From Apis mellifera (Eukaryota; Arthropoda; Insecta; Hymenoptera; Apidae): 64,000 nt of DNA. The notes beneath the pieces were generated by a model. That model did no database searches. It had not been told where the DNA came from and was given only the letters and a program-made list of their open reading frames with translations. Below are positions 40,700 to 53,189 of this stretch, one piece after another. Each line of letters opens with the position of its first letter. Position 1 is the first letter of the stretch. Made by a program: the position numbers and the translations under genes. The stretch lies in assembly GCF_003254395.2 (NCBI RefSeq), contig NC_037645.1:9175229-9239228 (forward strand), read 5' to 3'.

Positions 40700-42080
40700 T
40701 TTAAATTACGTTTCATTGTTTCACATCGTACAAATCAGATTATTGGAGAGTTTAAATGTTAACAATGAAGTTTAAACGTTCTTTTATTTAAAAAAATATA
40801 TTTCAGTGATTCCAAGTGAATTGGAAAGCGTTGCAACTCTTAATCTCTGAATACAGTTTTATCTACACTTGAACAATTGCATCGTTCAAATCAGATTATT
40901 GCAAAGTTTAAATATTAACAATAAAGTTTAAACGTTCTTTTATTAAAAAAATATATTTCAGTGATTCCAAATGATTGGAAAAGCAACTCCTTAAACATAT
41001 TTTTATTATTTGTTTGCAAAATCAGATTATTGGAAAAATTTCAAATTGCAAATAATAAATACTTTAAACAATTTGAAACAATTTTCCTTTATCAAAAGAT
41101 ATATTTAAACGATTTCAAATAAATTGGAAAGCAACTCTTAATCTCTGAATACACTTTTATTATTCAAGTCAGATTATTGCAAAGTTTAAATATTAACAAT
41201 AAACTTTAAATGTTCTTTTATTAAAAAAATGTATTTCAGTGATTCCAAAAGATTGGAAAAAACAACTCTTAATCTTTAAACATACTTTTATTATTTGTTT
41301 AATCATAAAATCAGATCATTGGAAAAATTTCAAATTGCAATAAAATTTAAACAATTTGAAACAATTTTCCTTTATCAAAAGATATATTTAAACAAAAAAT
41401 ATATTTAAATGATTCCAAATGAATTGAAAAGCATTGCAACTCTTAATCTCTGAATACATCATCATTTTATCACTTGAACAATTAACCTCTTAATCTTTAA
41501 ACATACTTTTATTATTTGTTTAATTGCAAAATCAGATCATTGGAAAAATATCAAATTGCAAACAATTTAAACAATTTGAAACAATTTTCCTTTATCAAAA
41601 GATTATCATATTAAAACGATTCCAAATGAATTGGAAAGCAACTCTTAATCTCTGAATACATCATCATTTTATCACTTGAATAATTAACCTCTTAATCTTT
41701 AAACATACTTTTATTATTTGTTTAATTGCAAAATCAGATCATTGGAAAAATATCAAATTGCAAACAATAAAATTTAAACAATTTGAAACAATTTTCCTTT
41801 ATCAAAAGATTATCATATTTAAACGATTCCAAATGAATTGGAAAGCAACTCTTAATCTCTGAATACATCATCATTTTATCACTTGAACAATTAACCTCTT
41901 ATTCTTTAAACATACTACTATTATTTGTTTTGTTATTATTTGTTTAATTACAAAATCAGATGATTGGAAAAATTTCAAATTGCATCAAACGATAAAATTT
42001 AAACAATTTGAAACAATTTTCCTTTATCAAAAGATTCATGTTTAAACGTTTATCATGTTTAAACGATTCCAAATGAATTG
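40700..42080. repeat. Minisatellite, about 207-bp unit, 6-7 copies
   Basis: The sequence ttggaaagca is found at 41631 and 41838 (207 bp apart) with older, shorter units to the left. Units contain aaacaatttgaaacaatttt, cctttatcaaaagat and ttaatctctgaatac. Confidence 0.88.
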
Positions 42081-42330
42081 GAAAGCGTCTCATATAAATA
42101 CAATTGCATAATTTTACTTTACTGATATTACAAAAGGCTGCACAGGACAGGGGCGGCCGATCTCCGTTTACATGGAAAATTGCACCGCAAATTTTGCAAT
42201 TCAGAGAGAGAAGTAATTTGCATTTGGAAGCGAACACCGGCCGGATCGGATCACCAACGACAAAATAATCAGGTTTGAAAAGGCGGCTCGGCCCCGAGTT
42301 AATTAATTTCCAACGATGGATCAACTTTCG

Positions 42331-42345
42331 CCCCCCCCCCCCCCC
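42331..42345. repeat. Poly-C run, 15 bases
   Basis: A pure C15 tract; its length is prone to sequencing and replication error. Confidence 0.95.
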
Positions 42346-43010
42346 TTCCGATTCTTTCGTCGAGAGTTTTTAAACTGCTCCGCTGAACGGCGCAGTTCGT
42401 TAGATTGGATTAAAGGACCCCCTCTTTCAAGAAGCCCTCTCCTCGAAGATAGAATTTCTTCGAGAATAAACGAAGGACGACTCTTTTTTTTCCAACAATT
42501 GGCATCGAGATTTTTTTTTAAATCTGGATTGAAAATTGTTCACTCGAAACCGAGATCTAAAGATCTAGAAATTTTTTGAGAGATCAAGATGGTCGAGTTA
42601 AGAAGATATGGAAGCTTCGATTATTTATTTATCGAGAAGATAAATTGTGATGTATAAAAAAATCCATATTTTGCTTAAAAAAGTCTACACAATAAATATT
42701 CAGATCCTGGAAACGCTTAATCCGTGGACGATGATTTTCTCGAGTCAAAACTTATTCCACTTGCCCCATCATTTTTCGTCGAACCACTTTTAATCGATAA
42801 AAACTAAGAACCTATATGCGAAAAAAATTCTGCTAATGGAATTACTTCCCTCTCCTTAATTGATCAAGCTTTAAAATTATTCCATGATAAAAAAAAGGAA
42901 AAGAAAAGAAGAAAATTCGAAAATATGACGGACCGCTATCGACTCGTTCAAAATTGAATTGTATCTGCATCGCGAAGAAAAAAAAGAAAAATCTATTCGT
43001 ACGTAAAAAT

Positions 43011-43024
43011 TACTTGCCTTCACG
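43011..43024 (-). other. Candidate GC-type 5' splice site with a competing weak GT donor
   Basis: On the minus strand the exon end reads AACGTGAAGGCAAGT. The AAG|gcaagt donor fits the consensus for GC-AG introns (strong U1 pairing apart from the C). The upstream AAC|gtgaag donor is canonical in its first two bases but poor elsewhere. The downstream gtaatt would shift the frame of the TM2 exon and destroy it. Both usable choices leave the reading frame intact. Confidence 0.6.
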
Positions 43025-43218
43025 TTTCCGTATTTCCAAGTGAAAAGGGCGACCGCCGGTAAACAGGCGATGACGCAGCACTCCAGGATGAGAATCGCGG
43101 TTCTCATCAGCCAATTCAAGGATACAACGCACGGGGAATCGTCCTCGCAGGATTCGCAACCCTCGGCGCAAGGAAGACACTCGAACACTCCATCCTCGTC
43201 GTATTGGCTCTCCTCCCC
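43018..43218 (-). CDS. CG31760-like: GPR158-like receptor, CxxC ectodomain end and TM1 exon
   Basis: This exon has 201 nt (67 codons), phase 0 at both ends. The acceptor is gaacag at 43219-43221. The N-terminal part starts GEESQYDEDG and has cysteines at residues 14, 17, 21, 24 and 30 (FECLPCAEGCESCEDDSPC), resembling the last cysteine cluster before TM1 in class C receptors. A hydrophobic segment, about residues 34-60 and starting LNWLMRTAILI, is TM1. The exon ends TWKYGNVK at the first intracellular loop. The end is drawn at AAG|gcaagt, a GC donor with otherwise perfect consensus. A weak GT donor six nucleotides upstream (AAC|gtgaag) would also keep phase and would drop Val-Lys. Flanking introns are 17.3 kb upstream and 30.1 kb downstream. 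Confidence 0.9.
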
Positions 43219-43969
43219 CTGTTCGAAATTAAGAAATAGAGAAATATTCTCGTAAGATTCTAAGAAAAATTCATCTTTCTTTTTTTTTCGAATAAATTAT
43301 TTTAGAGGAAAGAAGCTGTATAAAAGAAAAGAAAAAAATCTTTTAAATTCATGTAGGATTTTATATATTTTTCTTCTTTGGAATGGATTATTATTGGATA
43401 ACGGATTTTGCGACTGAAAACAAGCTTAAGTATTCAATTTAACATCGTGTAGGATGTATATTCAAAGTGTAATGTAACGTGTAATATTTGCAACAAAATG
43501 TCAATAAATTTGTCATGTAAATTTACTCGCATCAAAGTTTTATTTCTTTCTTTCTTTTTTTTAAGTAAATTGCTATGCAATACATCACGTACGTGTAACG
43601 TGTATTGGATCTTGTTACAAATAAACCATTCGATATTTTTCCACCTTTTAATAACGTAATAATAAAAATATTGATTCTTCATAATATACCTATTATACCG
43701 GGAGAAGCAAATACATATAAATATTCGTATCGTTGCTGCGAAAAATGTAACGTGAAAAGAAAAAAAAAACACATTACATTTAACATAAAAATTCAAAGTC
43801 TGATCATCTTTAATTCATCGATCAAATTTATCTAATTCATTTCGGTTAGTTAATAAGATCGTATCGAAATATGATATGTTTTTATTCCTCATAGATGAAT
43901 TGAAAAGCAAAAGGAGGGTTTCCCCTTTAAAACGCTTTTCGTCCCAACACGAGCCGAGATAACGGATTC

Positions 43970-44210
43970 TCGATGCCTGCATCTCGCCTCTCACTCGCAC
44001 GCATCATTGGCCTAACCGTCCTCTCCCCCCACTCCACGACCCATCGAGGGACGCCGAGTCAGCGGATTTTTTACTACACGGTGGCGAGCGCGCACGCATT
44101 TCCTGAAAAGTGGGCGGGGCTTAGTCTCCGGCAATTTGGGCGGCAAGCGACGATAAACTTGGAACGAGCTGATCTTTGAAACAAAAACGACGAAACGTCG
44201 GCAGCTTACG
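43970..44210 (-). promoter_or_regulatory. GC-box-containing island upstream of TM1 exon
   Basis: A CpG-rich patch with gggcggggc (44113-44121), a second gggcggc, and an AP-1/Maf-like gagtcagcg (about 44057-44065). It lies 0.75-1 kb 5' of the exon encoding TM1 in the gene's orientation. It could be an enhancer or an internal promoter for an ectodomain-less transcript; there is no direct evidence of transcription start. Confidence 0.3.
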
Positions 44211-44719
44211 TTCTACGTCCGTCTATTCATCGAATCCTCGAAGGAGATATTTGAAGGAACTCGAGTTTGTAAGATGTTTCGTATGATCGAAGAATTTTTT
44301 TCTTTTTTCTTGCTTTTATTTCGTTTCGATGAATGGGATTAATATATATAATGAGATTCGCGTATTTAATATAAATGTTTATGCGTGGAAACTTTGGTTA
44401 GGTTAGATTTGGTCGGATTAGATTAGGTGATAAATGGACGGGATGTTCGAAGATTAAAGACCTATCGGACTTTGGATCACGTTCTTAACCGTTGATCACA
44501 GCGATAACCTTCCAAGTTAATTCTGTAACTAATGCGAACAATCGAGGCATGGCAGGGAGAAGAACGAACGAGAAATTTAAAAATGGAAAGGGTTTTCCCA
44601 GCGATTGAAAAACTATACTTCTTTTCTTCCTTTTTAAAAATTCTTTTTCTTTAAAATAATCAAAACAGAGATATTTTTCGACCGAATATAGAAACACTAG
44701 ATAGATTTACTAGAGATGA

Positions 44720-45200
44720 ACTGCAATATCGATCGAGTACACTCGACGGGTTTCAATCGAAACGGCGTAACGTCGCGCGAGAAGTCACGTGATTGCGGAT
44801 CGATATTCGACGCCATTCTTAATCCCATCGGCGGGCTCATAACCGGCTAATTGGTTCGTTAACCGATGTCGATGTCAAATCGGAACGTACGCCTCCCCTC
44901 CCCCACCGACTCGAAAATATTTCCAAGCGTATATACGCGATACACTTGCTTGTACATCGGTGTATACAACGCAGGCTACAAATTACAGTGTCGTAAATCG
45001 TATCGGGAGGGACTTAAGTTTGGAGGGGAATTTATCGTTGTCACAAATCACTGCCGGCAACGTTATGGTTTAGGATATTAAGGGCACAAGTAACTACATC
45101 CACAGTATGCCACTTTCACGTTCGCCATGCCAAATGAACCCTCGCATCTTATTACAGGTGGCGCGTGCTTGTGTGCTCGCGTATCGGTTATTATATAATA
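44720..45200. other. CpG-richer unique intronic stretch
   Basis: Higher CpG content (for example aacggcgtaacgtcgcgcga near 44760) with no recognisable exon. Confidence 0.2.
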
Positions 45201-45599
45201 CGCTTCGTCCCTCATCGAAATTTATCGCGAAAATTTATTATCTGTAAAAAAAAAAAATATTTCCCTTCTTTCTCCGATCATGTCGAGAGTATATAGATTT
45301 TAGATATTGGAGGAGATGTCGAGAGGAAAGGAGAAAAAAATTTTGAATATATATCGAGTCAAATCCGATACACGATCGGATTCGCAAGATTTTTATTAAA
45401 AAATTTGTATCGATCGTTCGTGAAAATTTAGATGGAGATGATGGAACCTGGAAATTTTTCGATATTTGGAATTGGAAAGTATATATCAGTGATATATCGG
45501 AGAATCTTGGGATGGATGATTTGGATGATTGAATATTCGCTCATAATTATTTGTAAATACTTGTAATTATAGAGATATGTTAGAAGCTGAACATTTTGG

Positions 45600-47560
45600 G
45601 TGAATGGATCGGATTCGATCGGATTGATTCGGCTCAGATTCTCGAAAGAGATATCCTGTAACGCATATCGAGTTTCCCAAGATTTCGGGCAACCCAATAT
45701 TTCGAAGCTTGGAAAATTCACTCAATTTCAATTAATAATCGTAATTCACAAAATTTTGAATAATACTCGAATCGAGTTAAAAGTATCTCGAAAGTATCAT
45801 GTGATCGACATAAATATTGGTTTTTCCAAGATTTCAGAGATATTTCGGAGCTTGGAAAATTCACTGAATTTTAATTATCGTATTCAAAATTCACAAAATT
45901 TTGAATAATCGATACTCGAATCGGATTCTCAAAAATATCCATGTAATTGTCACAAATGTGATAAATATTGGTTTTTTCAAGATTTCAGAGATATTTCGAA
46001 ACTTGGAAAATTCACTCGATTAACAATCGTATTCAAAATCTAAAAAATTTCGAATTACCGAATTGGATTGGATTTTTAAAAGTATCATGTGACCGAAAAA
46101 AAAATAAATATTGTCTTTTTCAAGATTTCAGAGAATTCAATATCGAAAATTCAGTCAATTTCAATTAATAATAGTATTCAAAATTCAAAATTCAAAATTC
46201 AAAATTCAAAATTCAAAATTTCGAATAACTGATACTCGAATCGGATTGGATTCTCAAAAATATGATTGACATAAATATTTCAGAGATATTTCGAAGCTTG
46301 GAAAATTCACTCAATTATCGTATTCAAAATTCAAAAAAATTTCGAATAACCGAATTGGATTTGATTTTTAAAAGTATCATGTGATCGATATAAATATTGG
46401 TTTTTCCAAGATTTCAGAGATATTTCGAAGTTTAGAAAATTCACTCAATTTCAATTATTGTATTCAAAATTCAAAAAAATTTCGAATAACCGAATTCGGT
46501 TGGATTTTTAAAAGGATTTTAAAATTTGGATTTGGATTTTATCATGTGATCGACATAAATATTGTCTTTTTCAAAATTTCAGAGAATTCAATATTGTACG
46601 TTTGGAAAATTCATTCAATTTCAATTAATAATAGTATTCAAAATTCAAAATTTCGAATAACTGATACTCGAATCAGATTGGATTCTCAAAAATATGACTG
46701 ACATAAATATTTCAGAGATATTTCGAAGCTTGGAAAATTCATTCAATTTCAATTAACAAAATTTAAAAAATTTCAAATAACCGAATTGGATTGGATTTTT
46801 AAAAGTATCATGTGATCGATATAAATATTGGTTTTTCCAAGATTTCAGAGATATTTCGAAGCTTGGAAAATTCACTCAATTTCTATTAACAATCGTATTC
46901 AAAATTCAAAAAAATTCTCGAATAACTAACACTCAAATCGGATTCTCAAAAATATCCATGTGATTGACATAAATGTTTCAGAGATATTTCGAAGTTGGAA
47001 AATTCACTGAATTTCAATTATCGTATTCAAAATTCAAAAAAATTTCGAATAACCGATACTCGAATCGGATTGAATTGTCAAAAATATCCATATGACTAAC
47101 ATTAATATTTCAAAGATATTTCGAAGCTTGGAAAATTCACTCAATTTTAATTAATAATCGTATTGAAAATTCACAAAATTTCGAATAATACTTGAATCGA
47201 ATTGAAAGTATCTCGAAAGTATCATATGACTGATATTGATATAAATGTAGCATAAATATTGATTTTTCCAAGATTTCAGAGATATTTCGAAGTTTGGAAA
47301 ATTCACTCAATTTCAATTAACAATCGTATTCAAAATTCAAAAAAATTCTCGAAAACTAACACTCAAATCGGATTCTCAAAAATATCCATGTGACTGACAT
47401 AAATATTTCAGAGATATTTCGAAGCTTGGAAAATTCACTCAATTTCAACAATTTTAACAATCGTGTTGTTAATTCTCAAAATTTTGGATTCTCAAAAATA
47501 TTCTCACGCGACCGACATAAACATCGGCTTTTCTAAGATTTCACAAAATCATAGAGCAAT
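45600..47560. repeat. Large minisatellite, about 130-165-bp unit, about 13 copies
   Basis: The core agatttcagagatatttcga recurs near 45833, 45984, 46413, 46843 and 47274, with variants between them. It is linked to cttggaaaattcactcaatt, gtattcaaaattcaaaa and actcgaatcgga. A sub-array of aaaattc repeats lies at 46171-46215. Confidence 0.92.
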
Positions 47561-48204
47561 TTGATCCCAATCCAATCACCACGTACACCACGACACAACA
47601 GCGTTCCTAACGTTTCACTCGACGATTAATCTGAGAGAGAGAGAAAATTGTGGATATCGGGAGTATTGAACAAGTTTGTACACGTAAATTAATATATGAA
47701 TCCAAGCTATTGACCCGATCGCTCGACCATTAATCATCCAAAGCTTGTCAACATGGTTTATCGCGTTAATAACCGACATTAAACTTCCAACAAGTTTGGG
47801 GAAACTTGACTCTCGGTAATTAAAGACGACTTACAAGTTACCTGTTTCCCACCTATTCATCCCGAGAAATACGAGGGAAATCCAGCAACAAAACGCATTG
47901 CACAATAAATCAAACCGATCAAATTAATTACCAAGTAAACGAAACGTGTCCCGCGTTATACGAATTTACGCGCCAACAATCATAAATCTAGGAACAAATC
48001 TAGTTACAATTTATATATAACGTTGTTTACAAACAAATCTTAAATTATGAAAAAACTCGATAAAATATTATCCTCCTCCATATTTGTCTCTCCAATCTCA
48101 AACAATTTCAAACAATTCAAAATATAAAAACACTCGAATCTTTGTCGTTAATTGACCACTAATTTTCTTCCCTATACAATTTAAAAAATAATTTAAAAAA
48201 AAAT

Positions 48205-48712
48205 TAATAAATTTAAATTAGTTTGATTTTCAAATTAAATTATCTCATAATTTTCTTAAATAAAAATTTAAGAAAAAGCATAAGAAATATGTTGTTGTAA
48301 ATAGTATATTAATATTAGTAAATGGATATTCAATTAATTGTTTACCTAATCATGTTAATAAAATAAAATTATTAACAAAGATTCAATAATAAATTTTCAA
48401 TAATTAATTTCAATAAGAATTTTAAGATATTAAATTTATTATTTATTAATTTATTATTATAAAAGATTATAATATAATAAAGAATTAAAATTGATATTAA
48501 TAATCCAATTACACCTCCTAATTTATTATGGTGTATTGCTCTGTAAAATTGAATATGCAAATAAAAAATATCATTCAGGTTTAATATTGGATTTGCAATT
48601 TTAAAATTATCTGGATCTCCTAAATGATAAGGAAATTGAAAATTAATGAATATGAAAATGAATAAGATAATATAAAATCCTAAAAGATCTTTAATTGAAA
48701 AATATGAATACG
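48205..48712 (-). pseudogene. NUMT: C-terminal third of mitochondrial cytochrome b
   Basis: Read on the minus strand with the invertebrate mitochondrial code (TGA = Trp, ATA = Met, AGA = Ser), the sequence gives YFSIKDLLGFYII, PYHLGDPDNFKIANP, NKLGGVIGLLISILIL, TWLGKQLIEYPFTNIN and LSKLWDNLIW in cytochrome b order, ending near the cytb stop. Short indels around 48520-48590 (the PEW and RAIPN region) break the frame, and TGA codons would be stops in the nucleus. This is an about 0.5-kb mitochondrial insertion, AT-rich and bee-like. It is not an exon and not functional. Confidence 0.92.
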
Positions 48713-49270
48713 TTGCGTGCAGAGATGCTTGAATCGTGAAAACAACAAACGTTACGCCACAATTGCTTCGAACCGATTGAACGAAAGTTGAAAAGTAGGT
48801 TTATCCGTTAGTTAAAATTCTGGACCCGAGCCCCCAACTTTCCAACCGGTTGAAACGGCCTCAATCACAGCCTTTTCCACGGCTGGCGCGGCCGCAAACA
48901 TCTGTTACGAGTGGCAACAATGAAATAACTCGCGTTAACGGCATACCTGTGTACGGCGATTCTCACCATTGACTCCCCCTCACCCATTCGACGTTGAACG
49001 ATGATAATAACGATAACGTTATGGCGACACGAGCACTGTCAAACGTAGCGAAATTGTTGATTAAAATTCAACGGTTGTTGCACGGATGCGATTACGACCG
49101 ATTAATTGATAAACCGATTTTGGTTTTCTTTTTTTTTTTGGTTTCGGAAAACAATCAATTGGACGAGGATTAATGGGAATCGATTCATGATTTATAGGTT
49201 AGGAATGGAAGATAAGATTTAAATAGCGATGATGCTCTGTGACGTGTATATTTGTTAAATGTTTATGTTA

Positions 49271-49471
49271 TAAAAAATGTCTCGAAATTAACGCAAGATT
49301 TGAATTAAATATAAAAGAAAGTCTTTAAAATATTATTCAAATAATGAAGACACGTTGTTGTATCGTATAACGCTCTCAGCTGTCAAACTGTTCTTTTTTC
49401 AGGGTTGCCAACAACTTAATGCAAAAATGGCGGCAAATTCAAATCTTGCGTTAATTTTGGGACACCCTTTA
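49271..49471. mobile_element. Short TIR element (MITE-like or internally deleted Tc1/mariner)
   Basis: The ends are inverted copies of each other. The left end carries cgaaattaacgcaagatttg, and the right end is the complement of gtcccaaaattaacgcaaga followed by tttgaatt. They match at about 28 of 34 positions, and each side is bounded by TA, the Tc1/mariner target site. The 130-bp interior has no transposase. The right end retains more internal sequence (aaatggcggcaaattc, ggttgccaacaac) than the left. Confidence 0.7.
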
Positions 49472-49839
49472 CGATATTCTTGAAAAATCTGTATATCAAT
49501 ATATAATCAATCCTCAAATTTTTGTCACTTATTCATATTTCTATGTGCTGTGTAAATATTTTCTTTTATATTTTATTAATTGAAACAAAATTTGCTCCAA
49601 CATCTATCAATCCATTTATACAATCTATATATACCTATAAAACATTCGTATGAAAAATAATTAAGTTAGCAACACATTTATTCACCATCAATTGAATAAT
49701 ACTTTCTTTAAGATTCTTACTCAGAGTGACTTTTGTAAACACTATAAAAATATTCCTGAAAATACAAATTTTAATAAACTCGTAATTAATCATATCCAAT
49801 GTCTTTCGATCGAACAATAGAATCCTAGCCAGCTAAGCT

Positions 49840-50340
49840 ATTGTAAGATCGATTAGGAGAGGAAACAATTTCGAAATGGCTTCTTATAACGAACCGGGCG
49901 AATCAGACTCGAAATCGTAATTTACTCCTCGTCGTTGACAGGCTCGAGTCGCAACGAGAAAGCAATCAACGGGATAGGAATCGGCGAGCAGTTTTGCGCG
50001 CGCAGTAAACAGAGAGTTTAGGTGTTGAGGATAATCAGAAATGACACGCTTGTCACGAGGCAAGCTTGCTGTATATGTATACGTATCGACGACCTCGATT
50101 AGGGGCGAGCGTTCGATTCCTCGTATCGGCTCCCGTGTCTTTCGTGACGTGTAATCTCATTGGCCGACGACGAGCGCGCCGAGTGACAAGGAACCGTACG
50201 CAATCTGTTACAAACGTTTTAGCGAAAACGACTGGATCGATATCGTCGAAACTATAGCGTAACGTTTTTTCTCTTTCTCTCTCGCTCGCTCGCTCGCTCG
50301 CTCGCTCTTCTTCGCTCTCGCTTGGTGCCATTTATTTTTA
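49840..50340. promoter_or_regulatory. CpG-rich intronic island ending in (CGCT)n
   Basis: CpG-dense sequence (gacgacgagcgcgccgagtg near 50165) followed by about six ctcg units at 50281-50306. No exon is recognised. The Arg-Glu/Ser-Ala ORFs here come from the simple repeat. Confidence 0.25.
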
Positions 50341-50559
50341 TGCCTCGCAAAAAACGTTTTAGTTGGGAAGAATAATATATATATATGTGTGTGTGTATGT
50401 GAAATATACAAGAGTGCAACGTGGTAAGTTTACGGATATAGAGTTATTGTTGGACAGAATATTTGTGGAAATTGAAATTTTTGTAAGGATATTATTAATT
50501 GGGAGATTAATTGGGGAGAATGAAGAAAGAATAAAGTATATAAGATTGTATGTATTATT

Positions 50560-50900
50560 GTTGGACGGAAATTGAAATTTTTATGAATATAATTTTAGAG
50601 TTTGAAATATATAATATATAATAATTGTAATGTTTGTGCATAATTATTGTGGAAATTGAAATTTTTATGAATATAATTTTAGAGTTTCAGTTTAGGAAGG
50701 AATATAAAAAAATGTGAAATATATAATAATTGTAATGTTCGTGCATACGAATTATTGTGTTAAATTAAAAACTTTTTCTAAACATAATTTTAGAGTTTGT
50801 TGTGCAACGAATTATTATTGGACAGAATATTCGTGTAAATTAAAATTTTTATGGACATAATTTTAGAGTTTTACTTCGAAAGAATGTCGAATAAAAAAAA
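50560..50900. repeat. Short AT-rich repeat cluster
   Basis: The sequence attgaaatttttatgaatat and the phrase aattttagagttt recur about four times, with gtgaaatatataa and ttattg between them. Confidence 0.6.
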
Positions 50901-51609
50901 ATGAAATATATAAGATTGCAAAATTGTATTGTAAATACGAATCATTTAAGGACAAAATATTTAAGGAAATTTTTATGAAATAGAAATAAACCAAGCTCAT
51001 TTTTCGTACCACACTGTACTTTGAATATTTCTTTTTTTTTATTCTTTTGCATTACACGTATTGTATGACATTTAAATTTTTCATAAATGATTCTAATTAA
51101 TGATAGGAATAATAATAGATCGTGAAACGATTTGATTAATATAAAAAAATATTAATGTGAAGGAAACAGGGACAAAGTATGGATTATATAATCAGGCTTG
51201 TGTAACTTATCTAGGATCTTAAACTGTGCTTCGTTTGGGCCACCTTTTATTTACAAAAAAGCGACGAGAACTCGAACAAAGGAAAGATCAACGAAGCAGA
51301 AAAGGTGAAAGGACGAAACTTTGCGTGGAAATAATAGAAAGAAACGGCATGATTTATTGGATCGACGATCTAAAAAACTACCCCGAACATTCGGTTAACG
51401 AGACAAATGGTCCAACTATTACAGAAACGGCGAAAGGAAACGGCTCTTTCGGGCCAATTTTTTTCCTTTCCAAAACTTGCTGATCGATGGGAAATCGAGA
51501 ATACAATTACGAAGGGAAATAAAGGCGTGATGAAGAGAAAGATTTCCGGTTTTTTCGTCGTATGGATCGTCGATGAATTGATAATCGATCATCCTGCGGT
51601 ATAAATACA

Positions 51610-52830
51610 GGTCGAAAATTTTGAATATGGGAGGAATTGTATTTTGATTTTTATGGAATTGGGAGAATTCGAAAAATTGGAAAATAAATAGCTTCTTGAA
51701 TGTTCCAATTTCAATATTAGTTTTCAAATTATTCTACGTTATATAGAATCGATCGAAAATTTCGAAATTGGAAAAATTCGAAAGATTCGAGAATGGCTTC
51801 TTGAATATTTCAATTCAAAATTATTCCGCGTTATATCGATCGAAAATTTCGAACGTGGAAAAATTATATTTTGATTCTCATGGAATTGGAGAAATTGAAA
51901 GAATTGGAGAATATTCCAATTTCAATATTAGTCTTCAAATTATTCCACGTTATATAGAATCGATCGAAAACTGAAATTGAAGAAATTCGAAAGATTCGAG
52001 GATGACTTCTTGAACGTTCCAATATTCAAAATTATTCCGCATTATATAGAATCGATCGAAAATTTCGAATGTGGAAAAATTTTATTTTGATTCTCACGAA
52101 ATTGGAGGAATTGGAGAGATTCTTGAATATTTCAATTCCAATATTAATTAAAATCATTATCTTCAAATTATTCCACGTTATATAGAATCGATCGAAAACT
52201 TCGAAATTGGAGAAATTCGAGAATGGCTTCTTGAACGTTCCAATATTCAAAATTATTCCGCGTTATATCGATCGAAAACTTACGTTATATCGAACGTGGA
52301 AAAATTATATTTTGATTCTCACGAAATTGGAAAAATTGAAAGAATTAGAGAGATTTGAGAATGTTCCAATTCCAATATTAGTTTTCAGGAATTGTATTTT
52401 GATTCTCATGGAATTGGAGGAATTCGATAGATTCGAGGATGGCTTCTTGAATGTTCCAATTCCAAATTATTCCGCGGTATATAGAATCGATCGAAAACTT
52501 CGAACGTGGAAAAATTATATTTTAATTCTCATAGAATTGGAAGAATTATATTTTGATTGTCACGGAATTGGAAGAATTCGAGGATGGGTTCTTGAATTCT
52601 TCCAATTCCAAATTATTCCACGTTATATAGAATCGATCAAAAACTTCGAACGTGGAAAAATTATATTTTAATTCTCATAGAATTGGAGGAATTGGAAAGA
52701 TTCTTGAACGTTCCAATTCCAATATTAGTCTTCAAGAATTGTATTTTGATTCTCGAATTCTTCGAGAATCTTGAATCTTCCAATTCCATTGTTAATCTTC
52801 AAATTTTATGGTTGCTTAATTTATCGATAC
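51610..52830. repeat. Degenerate minisatellite, unit about 85-130 bp
   Basis: The sequence tatagaatcgatcgaaaa, gtggaaaaattatattttgat, tctcatggaattggag, gattcgaggatggcttcttg and aatattcaaaattattccgc recur about ten times. The open frames across it are repeat-derived. Confidence 0.88.
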
Positions 52831-53073
52831 ATTCAAATTGGACGAAGATTTTCTTACGCTGTTGTAAACTTTGACTTCAGAAAGACTTAAGAAAAACGAG
52901 TTATCTGTACAAATTGTTGTTGTAATTATGTGTTTGCAAATTATTTTCATTTGCAAATTATTCATATTCGTCTCTATCGAAAAGTTTCATTTATTGAAAT
53001 GTATATATGAACCTAAAAAAAAAAAAACATTTGATTTGTTATTGACTCGTATTTAGAGAGTTTGGTATTTAGT

Positions 53074-53189
<116 letters not shown>

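Noticed and set aside
44396..44426. Interstitial telomere-like TTAGG sequence
   Set aside because: Only two or three scattered ttagg units; the same at 12405-12425. Far too few for a telomeric insertion.
48372..48560. 62-codon ORF with NKLGGVIGLL as a nuclear gene
   Set aside because: It is part of the cytochrome b NUMT; the neighbouring homologous sequence needs the mitochondrial code and has indels.
51610..52830. 154-codon ORF and others in the gaatcgatcgaaaa array
   Set aside because: Repeat-derived frame with periodic peptide; no coding signal.
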